The notes beneath the pieces were generated by a model that saw only the letters and a list, made by a program, of their open reading frames with translations, did not search any database and was not told where the DNA came from. A stretch of DNA of 33,601 nt, from positions 1-33,601 of the forward strand of contig SZOV01000031.1 in the NCBI GenBank assembly GCA_030263375.1, in the 5' to 3' direction. Positions 22,815 to 31,975 of this stretch are shown here, one piece after another. Made by a program: the position numbers and the translations under genes. Each line of letters begins with the position of its first letter. Positions within the stretch are counted from its first letter, which is position 1. Source of the stretch: Deltaproteobacteria bacterium PRO3. Its GTDB lineage: Bacteria > UBA10199 > DSSB01.

Positions 22815-25800
22815 GCGGGGCTCTCCGCTTTCTTTCCGAGCTTCCATTCGCTGAAGCGCTGCACGACGACGTAGAGCACCGGAATGAGGTAGATGCCGAC
22901 CAGGCTCGCGAACAGCATCCCGCCGAAGACCGAAAACCCCAGCGAGTGGCGGGCGTTGGCGCCGGCCCCCGTCGAGAGCATCAGGGGCACCACGCCGAGG
23001 ATAAAGGCGAAGGAGGTCATCAGGATCGGGCGCACCCGCTGGCGCGCGGCCTCGACGGCGGCCTCCAGGATCGGGACGCCCTCCTCCCGCTTGGCCTTGG
23101 CGAACTCGACGATCAGGATCGCGTTCTTCGCGGCCAGGCCGATCAGGGTAACCAGCCCGATCTGCGCGTAGACGTCGTTCTGCAGCTTGGCGAGGAAGAG
23201 GCCGACGAAGGCGCCGAAGACCGCGAGCGGCGTGCCCAATAGCACGCTGAAGGGCAGAGACCAGCTTTCGTAGAGCGCGGCCAACAGCAGGAAGACGAAG
23301 ACCAAGGCCAGGAGGAAGACCTGGGCCCCCTTCCCCGCCGCCAACTTTTCCTGATAGCTCATGCCCGTCCATTCATAGCCCATGTCGCGAGGCAATACTT
23401 CTTTGGCCACGGCCTCCATGGCCGCCATCGCCTGCCCCGAGCTGTAGCCCGGCGCCGGCGAGCCCGTGATCTCGGCGCTGCGGTAGAGGTTGTAGCGGAT
23501 CAGGTATTCGGGGCCCTTGATCTCTTGAACGCGCACCAAGGTGCTCAAGGGGACCATCTGCCCGCCGGAGCTGCGCACGTAGAATTTTCCGATGTCCTCC
23601 GGCCTGACCCGAAACTCGGGCTCGGCCTGCGCCATCACGCGGTAGACGCGGCCGAAGCGGTTGAAGTCGTTGATATAGGTCCCGCCCAAGTAAGATTGCA
23701 GGGTGGTGAAGACGTCCGCCACGTTGACGCCCAGCGCCCGCGCCTTCTCGCGGTCGAGCTCGACCGAGATCTGGGGCACCACCGCGCGGAAACCCGTAAA
23801 CAACCCGGAGAGCTCGGGGCGCTTGCGGGCGGCCTCCAGGAAGCGCGCGGTCTCGCGGGTCAGCTTGGCGACGTCGCCGCCGCTGCGGTCTTGCAGCTCG
23901 TAGGTGAAGCCGCCGGAGTTGCCGTAGCCGGGAATCGGCGGCGGGACGAAGGGAAAGACCTGCGCCTCCGGAATCGCCGCAAATTTCTGCTGCAGCCCCG
24001 TCAGGATGCCGCGCAGCGAGGCCTCGGGGCTCTCGCGCTCCTCCCAGGGCTTCAGCGAAACGAAGAGCCCGGCGACGTTCGAGCCCATGGTTCCGGTGAG
24101 GATGCTGTTGCCGCCGACCGTCGTGACCCACTCCACGCCGGGCGTCTGCCGCACGATCTCCTCGACCCGCTTGGCCACCGCGTCGGTCCGCTGCTGGGAG
24201 GCCGCCTCCGGCAACTGGACCTGGACGAAGAAATAGCCCTTGTCCTCGTTGGGCACGAATCCCGCCGGCAGCGCCTTTCCCAAAAGCACCAGGCCCAGCA
24301 CCACCGCACCGAGGATGGCCAGGCTGCGGATCGCGCGCCGGACGAGGAACTGGACCGTCTTGGTGTAGCCGGAGGTGAACTTGTCGAAGACTCGGTTGAA
24401 GGCGGCGAAGAATTTCCCCAAAGGCCCGCGCGCGGGCGACGGCGGCTTGAGCAGCAGCGCGCTCAAGGCCGGGCTGAGCGTCAGGGCGTTGAAGGCCGAG
24501 AAGAGCACCGAGACGGCGATGGTCACCGCGAACTGCTGGTAGAGGCGGCCCGTCACGCCCCCGGTCATCGCGACGGGGATGAAGACCGCCGCCAGGATGA
24601 AGGCGATGGCCAACACCGGGCCGGAGACCTCCTTCATGGCCTGGAAGGTGGCCTCGCGCGGCGTCTTGCCGTGCTCGATATGGTGCTGGACCGCCTCGAC
24701 CACGACGATCGCGTCGTCGACGACGATGCCGATGGCGAGCACGAGCCCGAAAAGGCTCAAGGTGTTGACGGAAAATCCCAACAGCGGAAAGACGGCGAAG
24801 GTGCCGACCAAGGCGACCGGCACCGTGAGCAGCGGGATCAGGGTGGCGCGCCAGCTTTGCAAAAAAATGAAGACGACCAGGATGACCAGGACTACCGCCT
24901 CGGCCAAGGTATGGACGATCTCGTTGATCGAGGCCTTGATCGGCAGCGTGGAATCCAAAGCGACCGAGTAGGCGACGTCGGGCGGGAAGCGCTCGGACAT
25001 CTCCCGCAGCATCGCCTTCAGGTTGGCGGCGGTCTCGATCGCGTTGGCCCCCGGCGCGAGGTAAAGTCCCAAGACCCCGCCGGGCGCGCCGTTGATGCGG
25101 GTGAAGGAGGCGTAGGTCTGCGAGCCCAGCTCGACGCGGGCGACGTCTTTCAGCTTGACCTGGGAGCCGTCCGGGTTGGAGCGGACGATGATCTCTTCGA
25201 ATTCCGAAGGCTCCTTCAACAGGCCCCGCGAGCGCACGTTGTATTGATACTGCTGTCCCTTAGGCGCGGGCTCGGAGCCCACCTGCCCCGCCGGGGCCTG
25301 GATGTTCTGGTCCCGCACCGCCTGCACCACCTCGGCGGTGGTGAGGCCCATGCTCGCCATCCGGTCGGGATTGAGCCAGATCCGCATGCTGTAGTCCTGG
25401 GCAGTGAAATTTTTGACCATGCCCACGCCCTTCACGCGGGCCAGGGCGTCGATCATGTTGATCTGGGCGTAGTTGCTGAGGAAGATGGAATCGTAGCTGC
25501 CCTTGGGCGAGTAGAGCGCGACGACCATCAGGATGTCGGGGCTGGTCTTCTTGACCGTGATGCCTTCCTTGACGACCTCCTGCGGGAGCTGGGGCTGGGC
25601 GAGGGAGACGCGGTTTTGCGTGTTGACTTGATTCAGATCGGGATTGGTGCCGATGTCGAAGCTCACCTGCAGGACCATGCGCCCGTCGTTGGCGTTGGTC
25701 GACTTCATATAGAGCATGTTGTCGACGCCGTTGACCTGCGACTCGATGGGCGTCGCGACGGAGGCCTCGACGGCCTCGGCGTTGGCGCCGCGGTAGGTGG

Positions 25801-25939
25801 AGACCACCTCGACCATGGGCGGGCTGATCTCGGGGTACTCGGAGATGGGCAGGCCGCGGAGGACGATGGCCCCGAGCAGCACCATCAGGATCGCCAAGAC
25901 GCCGGCGAAGATCGGCCGATTGATGAAAAAATTTACCAT
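22811..25939 (-). CDS. RND multidrug efflux permease (HAE1 family, AcrB/MexF-like)
   Basis: A 1042-residue inner-membrane proton/drug antiporter of standard length. The start [21 protein letters not shown] is the signature first membrane helix. The proton-relay residues are present: Asp408-Asp409 in [14 protein letters not shown] (TM4) and Lys938 in [15 protein letters not shown] (TM10). Periplasmic porter loops contain [16 protein letters not shown] and [16 protein letters not shown], as in AcrB/MexB/MexF, pointing to hydrophobic drug or solvent export. The ATG follows the adaptor stop by 3 nt with a TAAGG site, and its stop overlaps the outer-membrane factor start, so the three genes form one tight operon. 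No regulator gene adjoins. Confidence 0.96.
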   Translation of the reverse strand: MVNFFINRPIFAGVLAILMVLLGAIVLRGLPISEYPEISPPMVEVVSTYRGANAEAVEASVATPIESQVNGVDNMLYMKSTNANDGRMVLQVSFDIGTNPDLNQVNTQNRVSLAQPQLPQEVVKEGITVKKTSPDILMVVALYSPKGSYDSIFLSNYAQINMIDALARVKGVGMVKNFTAQDYSMRIWLNPDRMASMGLTTAEVVQAVRDQNIQAPAGQVGSEPAPKGQQYQYNVRSRGLLKEPSEFEEIIVRSNPDGSQVKLKDVARVELGSQTYASFTRINGAPGGVLGLYLAPGANAIETAANLKAMLREMSERFPPDVAYSVALDSTLPIKASINEIVHTLAEAVVLVILVVFIFLQSWRATLIPLLTVPVALVGTFAVFPLLGFSVNTLSLFGLVLAIGIVVDDAIVVVEAVQHHIEHGKTPREATFQAMKEVSGPVLAIAFILAAVFIPVAMTGGVTGRLYQQFAVTIAVSVLFSAFNALTLSPALSALLLKPPSPARGPLGKFFAAFNRVFDKFTSGYTKTVQFLVRRAIRSLAILGAVVLGLVLLGKALPAGFVPNEDKGYFFVQVQLPEAASQQRTDAVAKRVEEIVRQTPGVEWVTTVGGNSILTGTMGSNVAGLFVSLKPWEERESPEASLRGILTGLQQKFAAIPEAQVFPFVPPPIPGYGNSGGFTYELQDRSGGDVAKLTRETARFLEAARKRPELSGLFTGFRAVVPQISVELDREKARALGVNVADVFTTLQSYLGGTYINDFNRFGRVYRVMAQAEPEFRVRPEDIGKFYVRSSGGQMVPLSTLVRVQEIKGPEYLIRYNLYRSAEITGSPAPGYSSGQAMAAMEAVAKEVLPRDMGYEWTGMSYQEKLAAGKGAQVFLLALVFVFLLLAALYESWSLPFSVLLGTPLAVFGAFVGLFLAKLQNDVYAQIGLVTLIGLAAKNAILIVEFAKAKREEGVPILEAAVEAARQRVRPILMTSFAFILGVVPLMLSTGAGANARHSLGFSVFGGMLFASLVGIYLIPVLYVVVQRFSEWKLGKKAESPA

Positions 25940-25942
25940 GCC

Positions 25943-27088
25943 TTATTTTGAAATCAGCGGCAGCTCTTGGGCGACCACCGTCATGCCGTCCTTCACCTTC
26001 TGCAAGCCCTCGACGACCACCCTTTCCCCGACCTGCAGGCCCTCTTCGATGATCCAGAGGTCGTCGAATTTCAACCCGGGCTTGACCGGACGAAACGACG
26101 CCTTCTGGTCCGCGCCCACGACGAAGACCGAATAGGTCCCCTGCACCTCCTGCACCGCCGAGATCGGCACCACCAAGGCGTCGGTCTGCTCGCCGAGCAG
26201 GACCCGCACGCGGCCGAATTGCCCGGGACGCAGGACGCCCTCCGGGTTGGGGAACTCCACCCGCACCCGAAGCGTGCCGGTCTTGGGATCGATGCTCCGG
26301 TCGGCGAAGTTGACCATGCCGGGGTGGGGATGCACCGAGCCGTCGGCCAAAAGCAGCTCGATCTTGAAGTCCTGCGCCTCCTGCGGCCGCTCCTGGCGGC
26401 GCTTTTGGAAATTGAGGTACTCGACCTCGCTGATCCCGAAGCTCACCCACATGCGGTCGGTGTTGGAGATGGTCGCGAGCAGGGTCGGCTCGCCCTTGCC
26501 CACCAGGCTGCCGACGCGGGCGCTGGTCGAGCCGATGCGCCCGCTCACCGGGGCGGAGATCTTGGTGTAGCCCAGATCCAACTCGGCCGAGCGCACGTCG
26601 GCCTGGGCGGCGTCGACCTGGGCCTGGGCGGCCTTTTCGAGAGCGACCGCGTCGTCAAAATCGCGCTGGGGGATGGCCTGCATCTTGGCGAGCGGACGGA
26701 AGCGCTCAACGTCGGATTTGGCGCGCAGATAGCCCGCCTGGGTCTCGGCGAGCTTGCCCTTGGCGCGCGCCAACTTCTCCTCGTAGGGCTTGGGGTCGAT
26801 GACGAAGAGCAGGTCGCCCTCCTTGACGTTGGAGCCCTCGACGAAGGCCACCTCTTGGATGAAGCCCTCGACCCGCGCGCGGATCTCGACGCTCACCGGG
26901 GCCTCGGTCTGTCCGACGTATTCGACGTATTGCGGGATGTTACGGCGGGCGACGGGGGTCACCTGGACGGTGGGCGCGGAGGGTGCGGCGCCGGGCGAGG
27001 CCTTGTCGCCGCAGGCGCCGAGGGCCAAAGGAATGAGGAGCAGAAAAAGATTAAAGACCCAGCTGCCGCCGGAGAGGTGTTTGGACAT
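25943..27088 (-). CDS. RND efflux periplasmic adaptor lipoprotein (AcrA/MexE-like)
   Basis: A 381-residue membrane-fusion protein that bridges pump and outer-membrane duct. The signal peptide ends in the lipobox L-A-L-G-A-C (Cys26). Then come the first half of the lipoyl domain (VEYVGQTEAPVSVEIRARVEGFI), a helical hairpin (about 100-165, LARAKGKLAETQAGYLRAKSDVERF) and the second lipoyl half (LDLGYTKISAPVSGRIGSTSARVGSLV). The beta-barrel and membrane-proximal domains include LRPGQFGRVRVLL and ALVVPISAVQEVQGTYSVFVV. First gene of the operon. A TAATAT hexamer lies about 45 bp upstream, but no good -35 is seen and the ribosome site is weak. Confidence 0.95.
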   Translation of the reverse strand: MSKHLSGGSWVFNLFLLLIPLALGACGDKASPGAAPSAPTVQVTPVARRNIPQYVEYVGQTEAPVSVEIRARVEGFIQEVAFVEGSNVKEGDLLFVIDPKPYEEKLARAKGKLAETQAGYLRAKSDVERFRPLAKMQAIPQRDFDDAVALEKAAQAQVDAAQADVRSAELDLGYTKISAPVSGRIGSTSARVGSLVGKGEPTLLATISNTDRMWVSFGISEVEYLNFQKRRQERPQEAQDFKIELLLADGSVHPHPGMVNFADRSIDPKTGTLRVRVEFPNPEGVLRPGQFGRVRVLLGEQTDALVVPISAVQEVQGTYSVFVVGADQKASFRPVKPGLKFDDLWIIEEGLQVGERVVVEGLQKVKDGMTVVAQELPLISK

Positions 27089-27194
27089 AGGACCCGCGCG
27101 CTTCGAATTAGAGACGTGAAAATATTACCTTTTGTGCGCGGAGGCCATCTTTTTCCACGGCGGCCTAAAAAAATCGCGCATGCCGGCGTCGGAA

Positions 27195-28772
27195 TCAAGT
27201 CGGAATCTTTTCCGCGGTGCAATATTCCGGAAGGTTCTCCCGCCACCAGGCCTCGGCCGCCTCGAAGGACCAGGGCGCGCCCAACGGGACCTTCCGCAGG
27301 GCCCGCAATAAATCGCCGATGTCCTGGAAGCGATGCTCCGGATCTTTCTCCAGGCATCTCAAGATGAGCTCGTCCATTTCCTTGGGGAGGGCCGCGCCCA
27401 GGATCTCAGAGGGAGGCGCCGCCGTCTTGACCAAGTGGTCCTTCATCAAGGCCTCTTCCGAATCCTCCTCGAAGGGCGAATGGCCCGTCAGCAGCCAATA
27501 GCTCAAGCTGCCCAGCATATAGATGTCGGCGCGCGCGTCGATCTTGGCGTTGCATCTCAGGCATTCGGGCGCCGTATAGCGCGGGGTCCCGGAGAACACC
27601 GCGCCGTTTCGCGAGGCCTCCCGCGCCGGTTTGCGCAGCTCTTGCGCGAGCCCGAAGTCCAGCACCTTGACGAAATCGTAGAGCCCGCCGCGCCGGGCAA
27701 GAAAGATGTTGGAGGGCTTGATATCGCGGTGGACAATGCCCATGGCGTGCGCCTCGGCCAAGGAGCCGCAGATCTGCTGCAGCAGGAAGAGCGTGCGGTT
27801 TAAGGGCAAGGGTCCGAATTTTTCGACCATGCGCTGCAGGTCCATGCCCTGCAGCAGCTCCATCGCGTAGAAGAAGGTATGGTTGGCGCCCTCGCCGAAG
27901 TCGAAGATCGTGATCGTGTTCGGGTGGGTGAGCTGGCAGCAGAGCTTCACCTCTTGCTGGAACCGGGCCAGGGCCGTCTTCGGGTCCTCGTGCCGCGGCG
28001 CCAAGACCTTGACCGCCGTGGGGCGCGCCAGAAAGGCGTGCTTCGCGCGATACACCTTCCCCATGCCGCCGCTCCCCAGCTCGCCCTTGAGGATGTAATT
28101 GCCCAGGGCCTGGGCACGGCTGAGCTTCGTCCGAAAGTGGTAGAGGGTCTTGGTGACCAAGACCGAGATCGCCGAGAGCAGGAAGACGTCGAGGAAGCGC
28201 GTGACGACGAAGGAGCGGAAGGCCTCCTCCCCGCCCCGCGCGGTCCACAGGGCGCGCACCTCCGGGTAGTGATCGTGCACCAGCCACAGCCCCAAGGGAT
28301 AGCCGAGGCTGATCGTCGCACCGAGCAGAGTCTGCACCCAGACCCGCGAGGGGATGATCGCCGCGTGGGCGAAGAGCAGGATGGAGTAGGCGAAGACCCG
28401 CGGGGCCGTGGGCGAGTAGACCGAAGAGCTGAAGGTGATGAGGAAGATGTAGCCCGTGACGAAGGAGAAGTCGATCCAGTGCAGGCCGTGCACCGACCAG
28501 CGGCGCAGCGAGAGGAGCGCGATGCCCAACAGGCTGATCGCGGGGAAGGCCCAGAGGATGTAGGAATAGTAGGCGATGAGCCCGGCCCACTCGATGTCCT
28601 CGAAGCGCTTGTAGCCGAGGGCGTCGGCGACCGCGGCGATCAACGAGGCGATCAGGCCGATGGCGAAGAAGAGCCGCAGGCGCTGCCGCAGGATCTGGGC
28701 CTCCTCGGCGCTGCCCTCCTCGGCGGTGCCAGGGAGGATCTTTTCGACCCGGGTGAGATCCGATTTGTCCAA
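27195..28772 (-). CDS. Membrane Ser/Thr protein kinase with N-terminal six-helix domain
   Basis: A 525-residue protein starting at TTG, with AAAGGGGGT upstream. Residues about 32-213 hold six predicted membrane helices (for example LFFAIGLIASLIAAVADAL; FLDVFLLSAISVLVTKTLYHF). The C-terminal Hanks-type kinase domain (about 226-500) has the Gly loop E-L-G-S-G-G-M-G-K-V, Lys255 in TAVKVL, Glu274, H-R-D-I-K-P-S-N (348-355), Asp372-Phe-Gly and an APE-like motif in YTAPECL, so it should be catalytically active. Most bacterial kinases of this type have the kinase first and a single helix after; here the order is inverted, and the membrane part may sense an envelope or membrane signal. The gene precedes the RND operon by 106 bp; shared transcription is possible. 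Confidence 0.93.
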   Translation of the reverse strand: MDKSDLTRVEKILPGTAEEGSAEEAQILRQRLRLFFAIGLIASLIAAVADALGYKRFEDIEWAGLIAYYSYILWAFPAISLLGIALLSLRRWSVHGLHWIDFSFVTGYIFLITFSSSVYSPTAPRVFAYSILLFAHAAIIPSRVWVQTLLGATISLGYPLGLWLVHDHYPEVRALWTARGGEEAFRSFVVTRFLDVFLLSAISVLVTKTLYHFRTKLSRAQALGNYILKGELGSGGMGKVYRAKHAFLARPTAVKVLAPRHEDPKTALARFQQEVKLCCQLTHPNTITIFDFGEGANHTFFYAMELLQGMDLQRMVEKFGPLPLNRTLFLLQQICGSLAEAHAMGIVHRDIKPSNIFLARRGGLYDFVKVLDFGLAQELRKPAREASRNGAVFSGTPRYTAPECLRCNAKIDARADIYMLGSLSYWLLTGHSPFEEDSEEALMKDHLVKTAAPPSEILGAALPKEMDELILRCLEKDPEHRFQDIGDLLRALRKVPLGAPWSFEAAEAWWRENLPEYCTAEKIPT

Positions 28773-28938
28773 GCTGAAGGACCCCCTTTGGCGAATCCTA
28801 GCATGGACTTGCCGATCTCAGCGAGCAGGGAGGCTTTCCCTGTCGCAACCCGAGACGCCGCCAAAAATCCGGGAGTGACGCACCGCACCAAAACCGAAAG
28901 AGACACCCTCAGCCGGGTGCGAGGCGACCGAATAGGAC

Positions 28939-29502
28939 CTAAACGGCGGCGGATTCGAGCTTCCGCGCGTTGAGCGCAAACATCACCCAGGACCAACCGT
29001 GGAAGATCAGGTCGATGCCGACGTAGAGGCCGATGAACCAAAGGCCCGTCGCGGGCCAGCCCTGCCAAAGCAGGATCCCCAAGGCCAGCGTGATCAGGCC
29101 GCCGAAGCAGGCCCAGCCCCAGTTGGGAAACTTCATCCCGACCGAAGCGATGGTGCGGTAGAGCCCGCCGACGATGAAGAAGATCGCCATCACCAAGGTG
29201 ATGGTGATCGCCCCCGCCTCGGGCCGGGTCAGCAAAAGCCAGCCGACGATCAGGTTGAGGATGCCGATCATGAGGTAGAGAAAAAAGACGCCCCAGCCCC
29301 GCGACCAGAAGGCCCCGAAGACCTGGAGGATGCCGCTGGCGAGCAGCAGGTATCCGAAGAACATGACCGAGGCGATGGTGAAGAGGAAATTGGATCCCAG
29401 CGCGAGGGTGCCCAGGATCACCATGAGGATGCCGAGGGCCAGAAACCAGCCCCACTTGCTGCGGATGCCCGCGAAGTCCGCGAGCCGCGAATAAGACGCC
29501 AT
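28939..29502 (-). CDS. HdeD-family (DUF308) membrane protein
   Basis: A 187-residue integral membrane protein with about six hydrophobic helices and short loops (WGWFLALGILMVILGTLALGSNFLF; GYLLLASGILQVFGAF; ILNLIVGWLLL; LVMAIFFIVGGLYRTIASV; ACFGGLITLALGILLWQGW; GLYVGIDLIFHGW). The repeated G-x-L/I-x-x-x-x-G-x-x-L pattern and length match HdeD, linked in enterics to acid resistance at high cell density; elsewhere its role is unclear. The ATG has GGGAGGAAGG directly upstream. The 166 bp to the kinase start contain nothing else recognisable. Confidence 0.88.
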   Translation of the reverse strand: MASYSRLADFAGIRSKWGWFLALGILMVILGTLALGSNFLFTIASVMFFGYLLLASGILQVFGAFWSRGWGVFFLYLMIGILNLIVGWLLLTRPEAGAITITLVMAIFFIVGGLYRTIASVGMKFPNWGWACFGGLITLALGILLWQGWPATGLWFIGLYVGIDLIFHGWSWVMFALNARKLESAAV

Positions 29503-29600
29503 GCCTTCCTCCCTTCGGGCCGGAGGCGTTCCGGCCGCTAGGGGGACAGTTTAGGAATATTTTTTGAAAGGGCAATGAATATTAGAATGGAATAGAAAAA

Positions 29601-30023
29601 TTACGCCGGGGGCACATGGGAAAACGCGATAAATTCCTCGATCAGATCGAAGTCTTTTTGATGAGCGGTGACCAGGGTCGCGTTCGCTCGTTGCGCCGAC
29701 AAAGCGATCAAAACATCGTTGACCAAACGACTGCGTTTGACGGTCTCAAAACCATGAGCTTTTCCAATGAGCGCAAGCGTCTTGCCGCAAACGACCCAAT
29801 CCCCTCGATCGGGCGTCAACACTCGATCCATATCTTGAAAGGAACGCACTAACCGATCCAAGGCCCGAATGGAAAAGGCATCCAAGGCGCCTGCATAGAG
29901 CTCTTGGGTGACGACGGAACTCAGAAAAATATTGCGAGACGGATCTTCGAGCGCGGACCAAGGAGACTTTCCCTCCCGAAACAGGGAAATATAAACGGAG
30001 GTATCGAAGAGCCAATTATTCAC
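29601..30023 (-). CDS. vapC: VapC-type PIN-domain toxin
   Basis: A 140-residue PIN-domain ribonuclease. Acidic metal-binding residues are in the expected places: Asp7 in NNWLFDTSVYI, Glu41 in VVTQELYAGA, Asp103 in RLVNDVLIAL, and Asp124 or Asp126 in HQKDFDLI. The start is GTG and overlaps the antitoxin stop by 8 nt, the usual coupling in type II toxin-antitoxin pairs. VapC toxins cut tRNA or rRNA when freed from the antitoxin. The active site looks intact. Confidence 0.9.
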   Translation of the reverse strand: MNNWLFDTSVYISLFREGKSPWSALEDPSRNIFLSSVVTQELYAGALDAFSIRALDRLVRSFQDMDRVLTPDRGDWVVCGKTLALIGKAHGFETVKRSRLVNDVLIALSAQRANATLVTAHQKDFDLIEEFIAFSHVPPA

Positions 30024-30219
30024 GGAAGCGGCTCTGATCCATGTCCTCGATTTTCAAACGGCCCGCCAGCTCGCGATGCAACTTGGAGATCTTTTGATTG
30101 GCAAGGACGATATTGAGGGCTTCATCGACGGCCTCGGTGTCCGTCTTGGCGCGAAGGATTTTGCGGACCCGCTTGATCTTGGCCGATTCGAGCACGAATT
30201 GCTTGCGTACTTTTGCCAT
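30016..30219 (-). CDS. Antitoxin of the VapBC-type pair
   Basis: A 67-residue Lys/Arg-rich protein, MAKVRKQFVLESAKIKRVRKILRAKTDTEAVDEAL, whose N-terminal half resembles a ribbon-helix-helix DNA-binding domain (short strand, then two helices around residues 10-40). The C-terminal half (LHRELAGRLKIEDMDQSRF) would wrap the toxin. It precedes the toxin gene as usual and probably binds the inverted repeat over its own start. The sequence is too short to assign a VapB subfamily. Confidence 0.82.
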   Translation of the reverse strand: MAKVRKQFVLESAKIKRVRKILRAKTDTEAVDEALNIVLANQKISKLHRELAGRLKIEDMDQSRFRE

Positions 30220-30246
30220 GTGTAAAATTTATATGATTATACACAT
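30218..30246 (-). promoter_or_regulatory. Operator/promoter of the toxin-antitoxin operon
   Basis: A 7-bp inverted repeat ATGTGTA-N15-TACACAT whose left arm includes the antitoxin start codon. Between and over the arms, the minus strand carries TATAAT (30241-30236) and TATAAA (30233-30228), with TTGACG upstream at 30254-30249. Binding of the antitoxin complex here would block transcription. Use of either -10 gives a very short or absent leader, in line with the lack of a ribosome site. Confidence 0.6.
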
Positions 30247-30294
30247 TACGTCAAGGCGCGAAACCGGAGCCGACAAGACCTGCGGAATAATCGT

Positions 30295-30573
30295 CTATCG
30301 CCCGCCTGCGATCGCGGGGACGATCGACAGCTCGTCGCCGTCCTTCAGCGCGGTGTCCTCGCTGTTCAGGAAGCGGATGTCCTCGTCGTTGACGTAGAAG
30401 TTGATGAAGCGGCGCAGCGTGCCCTTCTCGTCGTAGAGGCGCTCGCGGAGGCCGGGGTGCTTCTCTTCCAGCGCGGCGAGAACCGCCTTGACGGTGGCGC
30501 CGGCGACCTCGACCTCGGACTGGTTGCCGGTGAGTTTTTGCAGGGGGGTGGGGATGCGGACCTTAATGGCCAT
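30295..30573 (-). CDS. MoaD/ThiS-family sulfur carrier protein (CysO-like)
   Basis: A 92-residue ubiquitin-fold protein. MAIKVRIPTPLQKLTG starts the first beta strand, and RRFINFYVNDEDIRFLNSEDTALKDGDELSIVPAIAGG matches the C-terminal half of CysO/MoaD proteins very well. Such proteins carry sulfur as a thiocarboxylate on the terminal Gly. Here the frame continues one residue past Gly90-Gly91, to Arg92, so the carrier is probably made as a pro-form. The start lies inside the end of the metalloprotease gene (11-nt overlap) and has AAGGAG upstream. Context points to cysteine or homocysteine synthesis, not molybdopterin or thiamine. No activating ThiF/MoeB-like gene is nearby. Confidence 0.92.
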   Translation of the reverse strand: MAIKVRIPTPLQKLTGNQSEVEVAGATVKAVLAALEEKHPGLRERLYDEKGTLRRFINFYVNDEDIRFLNSEDTALKDGDELSIVPAIAGGR

Positions 30574-31060
30574 GGCTTTCTCCTTGGTTCGACTTTAATT
30601 TTCTCTCTTCGAAATCCTTGGCGTCGGGATTCCAGAAAAATTCGCTGGCGGCGACCGCCTTGCCCTTCTCGACCGAGATCACGACGTGGCCGACTTCGGG
30701 GTAGCTGGGCTCGCCCCAGGGGCAGGCGATGGCGCGGTCTTCCTCCGAGAAGTAGACGCCGTGCTCGGGGTGCGAGTGGTAGAAGAGCTTCACCTCGAAG
30801 CCCTTGCTCTCGGCCTCCTTCTCGACGATGCGGACCTCCCTGGGGTCCATCTGATAGGCCGTCTTCGCCTCGCGCGGGTAGCGCTGCGGGTCCTTGGCGT
30901 GCAGCTCGTCCTGGATGTTCTTGACCGGAAACACGCCGATGGCGACGCGCTTCTCCTTGGGGCCGATCACGATGCCGCAGGCCTCGTTGGGGTACTCGCG
31001 CTCGGCGTGGCGAAGCATCATGTCGAGGACGTAGCTGCTGATTTGTAGGTCTCGGTTCAT
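30563..31060 (-). CDS. MPN/JAB (M67) zinc metalloprotease, Mec-like
   Basis: About 165 residues from the ATG at 31060; an in-frame ATG at 31090 would overlap cysM and adds nothing family-like. The JAMM metal site is complete: Glu26 in YPNEACG, then His95-x-His97-x7-Ser105-x2-Asp108 (in FYHSHPEHGVYFSEEDRA). Bacterial members of this family remove amino acids from the C-terminus of ubiquitin-like sulfur carriers; Mec of Mycobacterium releases cysteine from the CysO adduct. Lying between cysM and the carrier gene, it is expected both to trim the carrier's Gly-Gly-Arg end and to release the new amino acid. Confidence 0.92.
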   Translation of the reverse strand: MNRDLQISSYVLDMMLRHAEREYPNEACGIVIGPKEKRVAIGVFPVKNIQDELHAKDPQRYPREAKTAYQMDPREVRIVEKEAESKGFEVKLFYHSHPEHGVYFSEEDRAIACPWGEPSYPEVGHVVISVEKGKAVAASEFFWNPDAKDFEERKLKSNQGESHGH

Positions 31061-31064
31061 ATTT

Positions 31065-31952
31065 TTATAGGGGCACGTAACGGTCGCCATGGTCGCACAA
31101 GATCGTCACGACGACGCCCTCCTGCAGCCGGCTCGCCACCTCGATCGCGCTGGCGACGTTGCCGCCGCTGGAGTGGCCGACGCAGAGGCCCTCTTCCTTG
31201 GCGAGGCGCTCGGCCATGGCATAGCCCGCCTCGGTGGCCACCGGCAAGACCCCGTCCAGGATCTCGGGATGGTAGATCCCGGGGATGATCGAGGACGCCA
31301 TGTGTTTCAAACCCTCCAAACCGTGCAGCTGCTCGGCGGGCTCGCTGGCGTAGCACTTAATCGCCCGCGAATAATCTTTCAAGCGCCGCGAGACCCCCAT
31401 CACCGTGCCGCTGGTCCCGATGCCGGTGACGAAATGGGTGACGCGCCGGCCGGTCTGCTCGTAGATCTCGACGCCCGTGGTGTCGTAGTGCGCCTGGGGG
31501 TTGAAGACGTTGTTGTACTGGTCGGGCATGAAGTACTTTTCGGGATTTTCCTCCTTGAGCCTGCGGGCCAGCCGGATCGCCCCGTCGCTGCCCTCCATCG
31601 CCGAGCTGTAGGTCAGGGTCGCGCCGAAGCTCAAGGCCATGTCCTTGCGCTGGCGGCTGACGTTCTCGGGGACCACCAGCTCGACCTTGTAGCCCAGGGC
31701 GGCGCCGATCAGGGAATAGGCCACGCCCGTGTTGCCGCTGGTCGGGTCCATGATGGTTTTGTCCTTGGTCAAGGCCCCGGATTTGATCCCTTCGGAAATC
31801 ATCCGGTAGGCCGGCCGATCCTTCACCGAACCGCCGGGGTTGAAGTACTCGACCTTGGCGTAGACCTCGACCTTCTCGGGGAGGCCGCGGGTGACCTCGC
31901 GCAGCCGAACCAAGGGGGTGTTGCCGATTTTTTCGAGAATCGATCGAATCAT
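31065..31952 (-). CDS. cysM: PLP-dependent cysteine synthase (CysM/CysK family)
   Basis: A 295-residue enzyme from the ATG at 31952 (MIRSILEKIGNTPLVRL, the usual family start). Lys44 in NPGGSVKDRP binds pyridoxal phosphate, and SGNTG (72-76) binds the substrate carboxylate. The C-terminus has HSSGGNVASAI and DHGDRYVPL. It joins an activated serine (O-acetyl- or O-phosphoserine) to sulfur. The segment LEGLKHM, then IPGIYHPEIL, aligns with the region of mycobacterial CysM that holds its phosphate-contacting Arg, with Lys here, so O-phosphoserine use is possible; that alignment is from memory. The neighbouring sulfur carrier and protease suggest a thiocarboxylate as sulfur donor. It starts 23 nt after the NIL-domain gene. 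Confidence 0.93.
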   Translation of the reverse strand: MIRSILEKIGNTPLVRLREVTRGLPEKVEVYAKVEYFNPGGSVKDRPAYRMISEGIKSGALTKDKTIMDPTSGNTGVAYSLIGAALGYKVELVVPENVSRQRKDMALSFGATLTYSSAMEGSDGAIRLARRLKEENPEKYFMPDQYNNVFNPQAHYDTTGVEIYEQTGRRVTHFVTGIGTSGTVMGVSRRLKDYSRAIKCYASEPAEQLHGLEGLKHMASSIIPGIYHPEILDGVLPVATEAGYAMAERLAKEEGLCVGHSSGGNVASAIEVASRLQEGVVVTILCDHGDRYVPL

Positions 31953-31975
31953 GAGGCGCCGCGAGGCCGAAGGCC

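Noticed and set aside
22815-23372. N-terminal extension of the outer-membrane efflux gene into the pump gene
   Set aside because: The extension has no signal peptide or family similarity and overlaps real coding sequence. The GTG at 22814 gives a perfect lipoprotein start.
23525-25951. 808-codon plus-strand frame opposite the RND pump gene
   Set aside because: Low-complexity Asp/Arg/His/Gly/Val product; the minus strand encodes an unmistakable AcrB-type pump.
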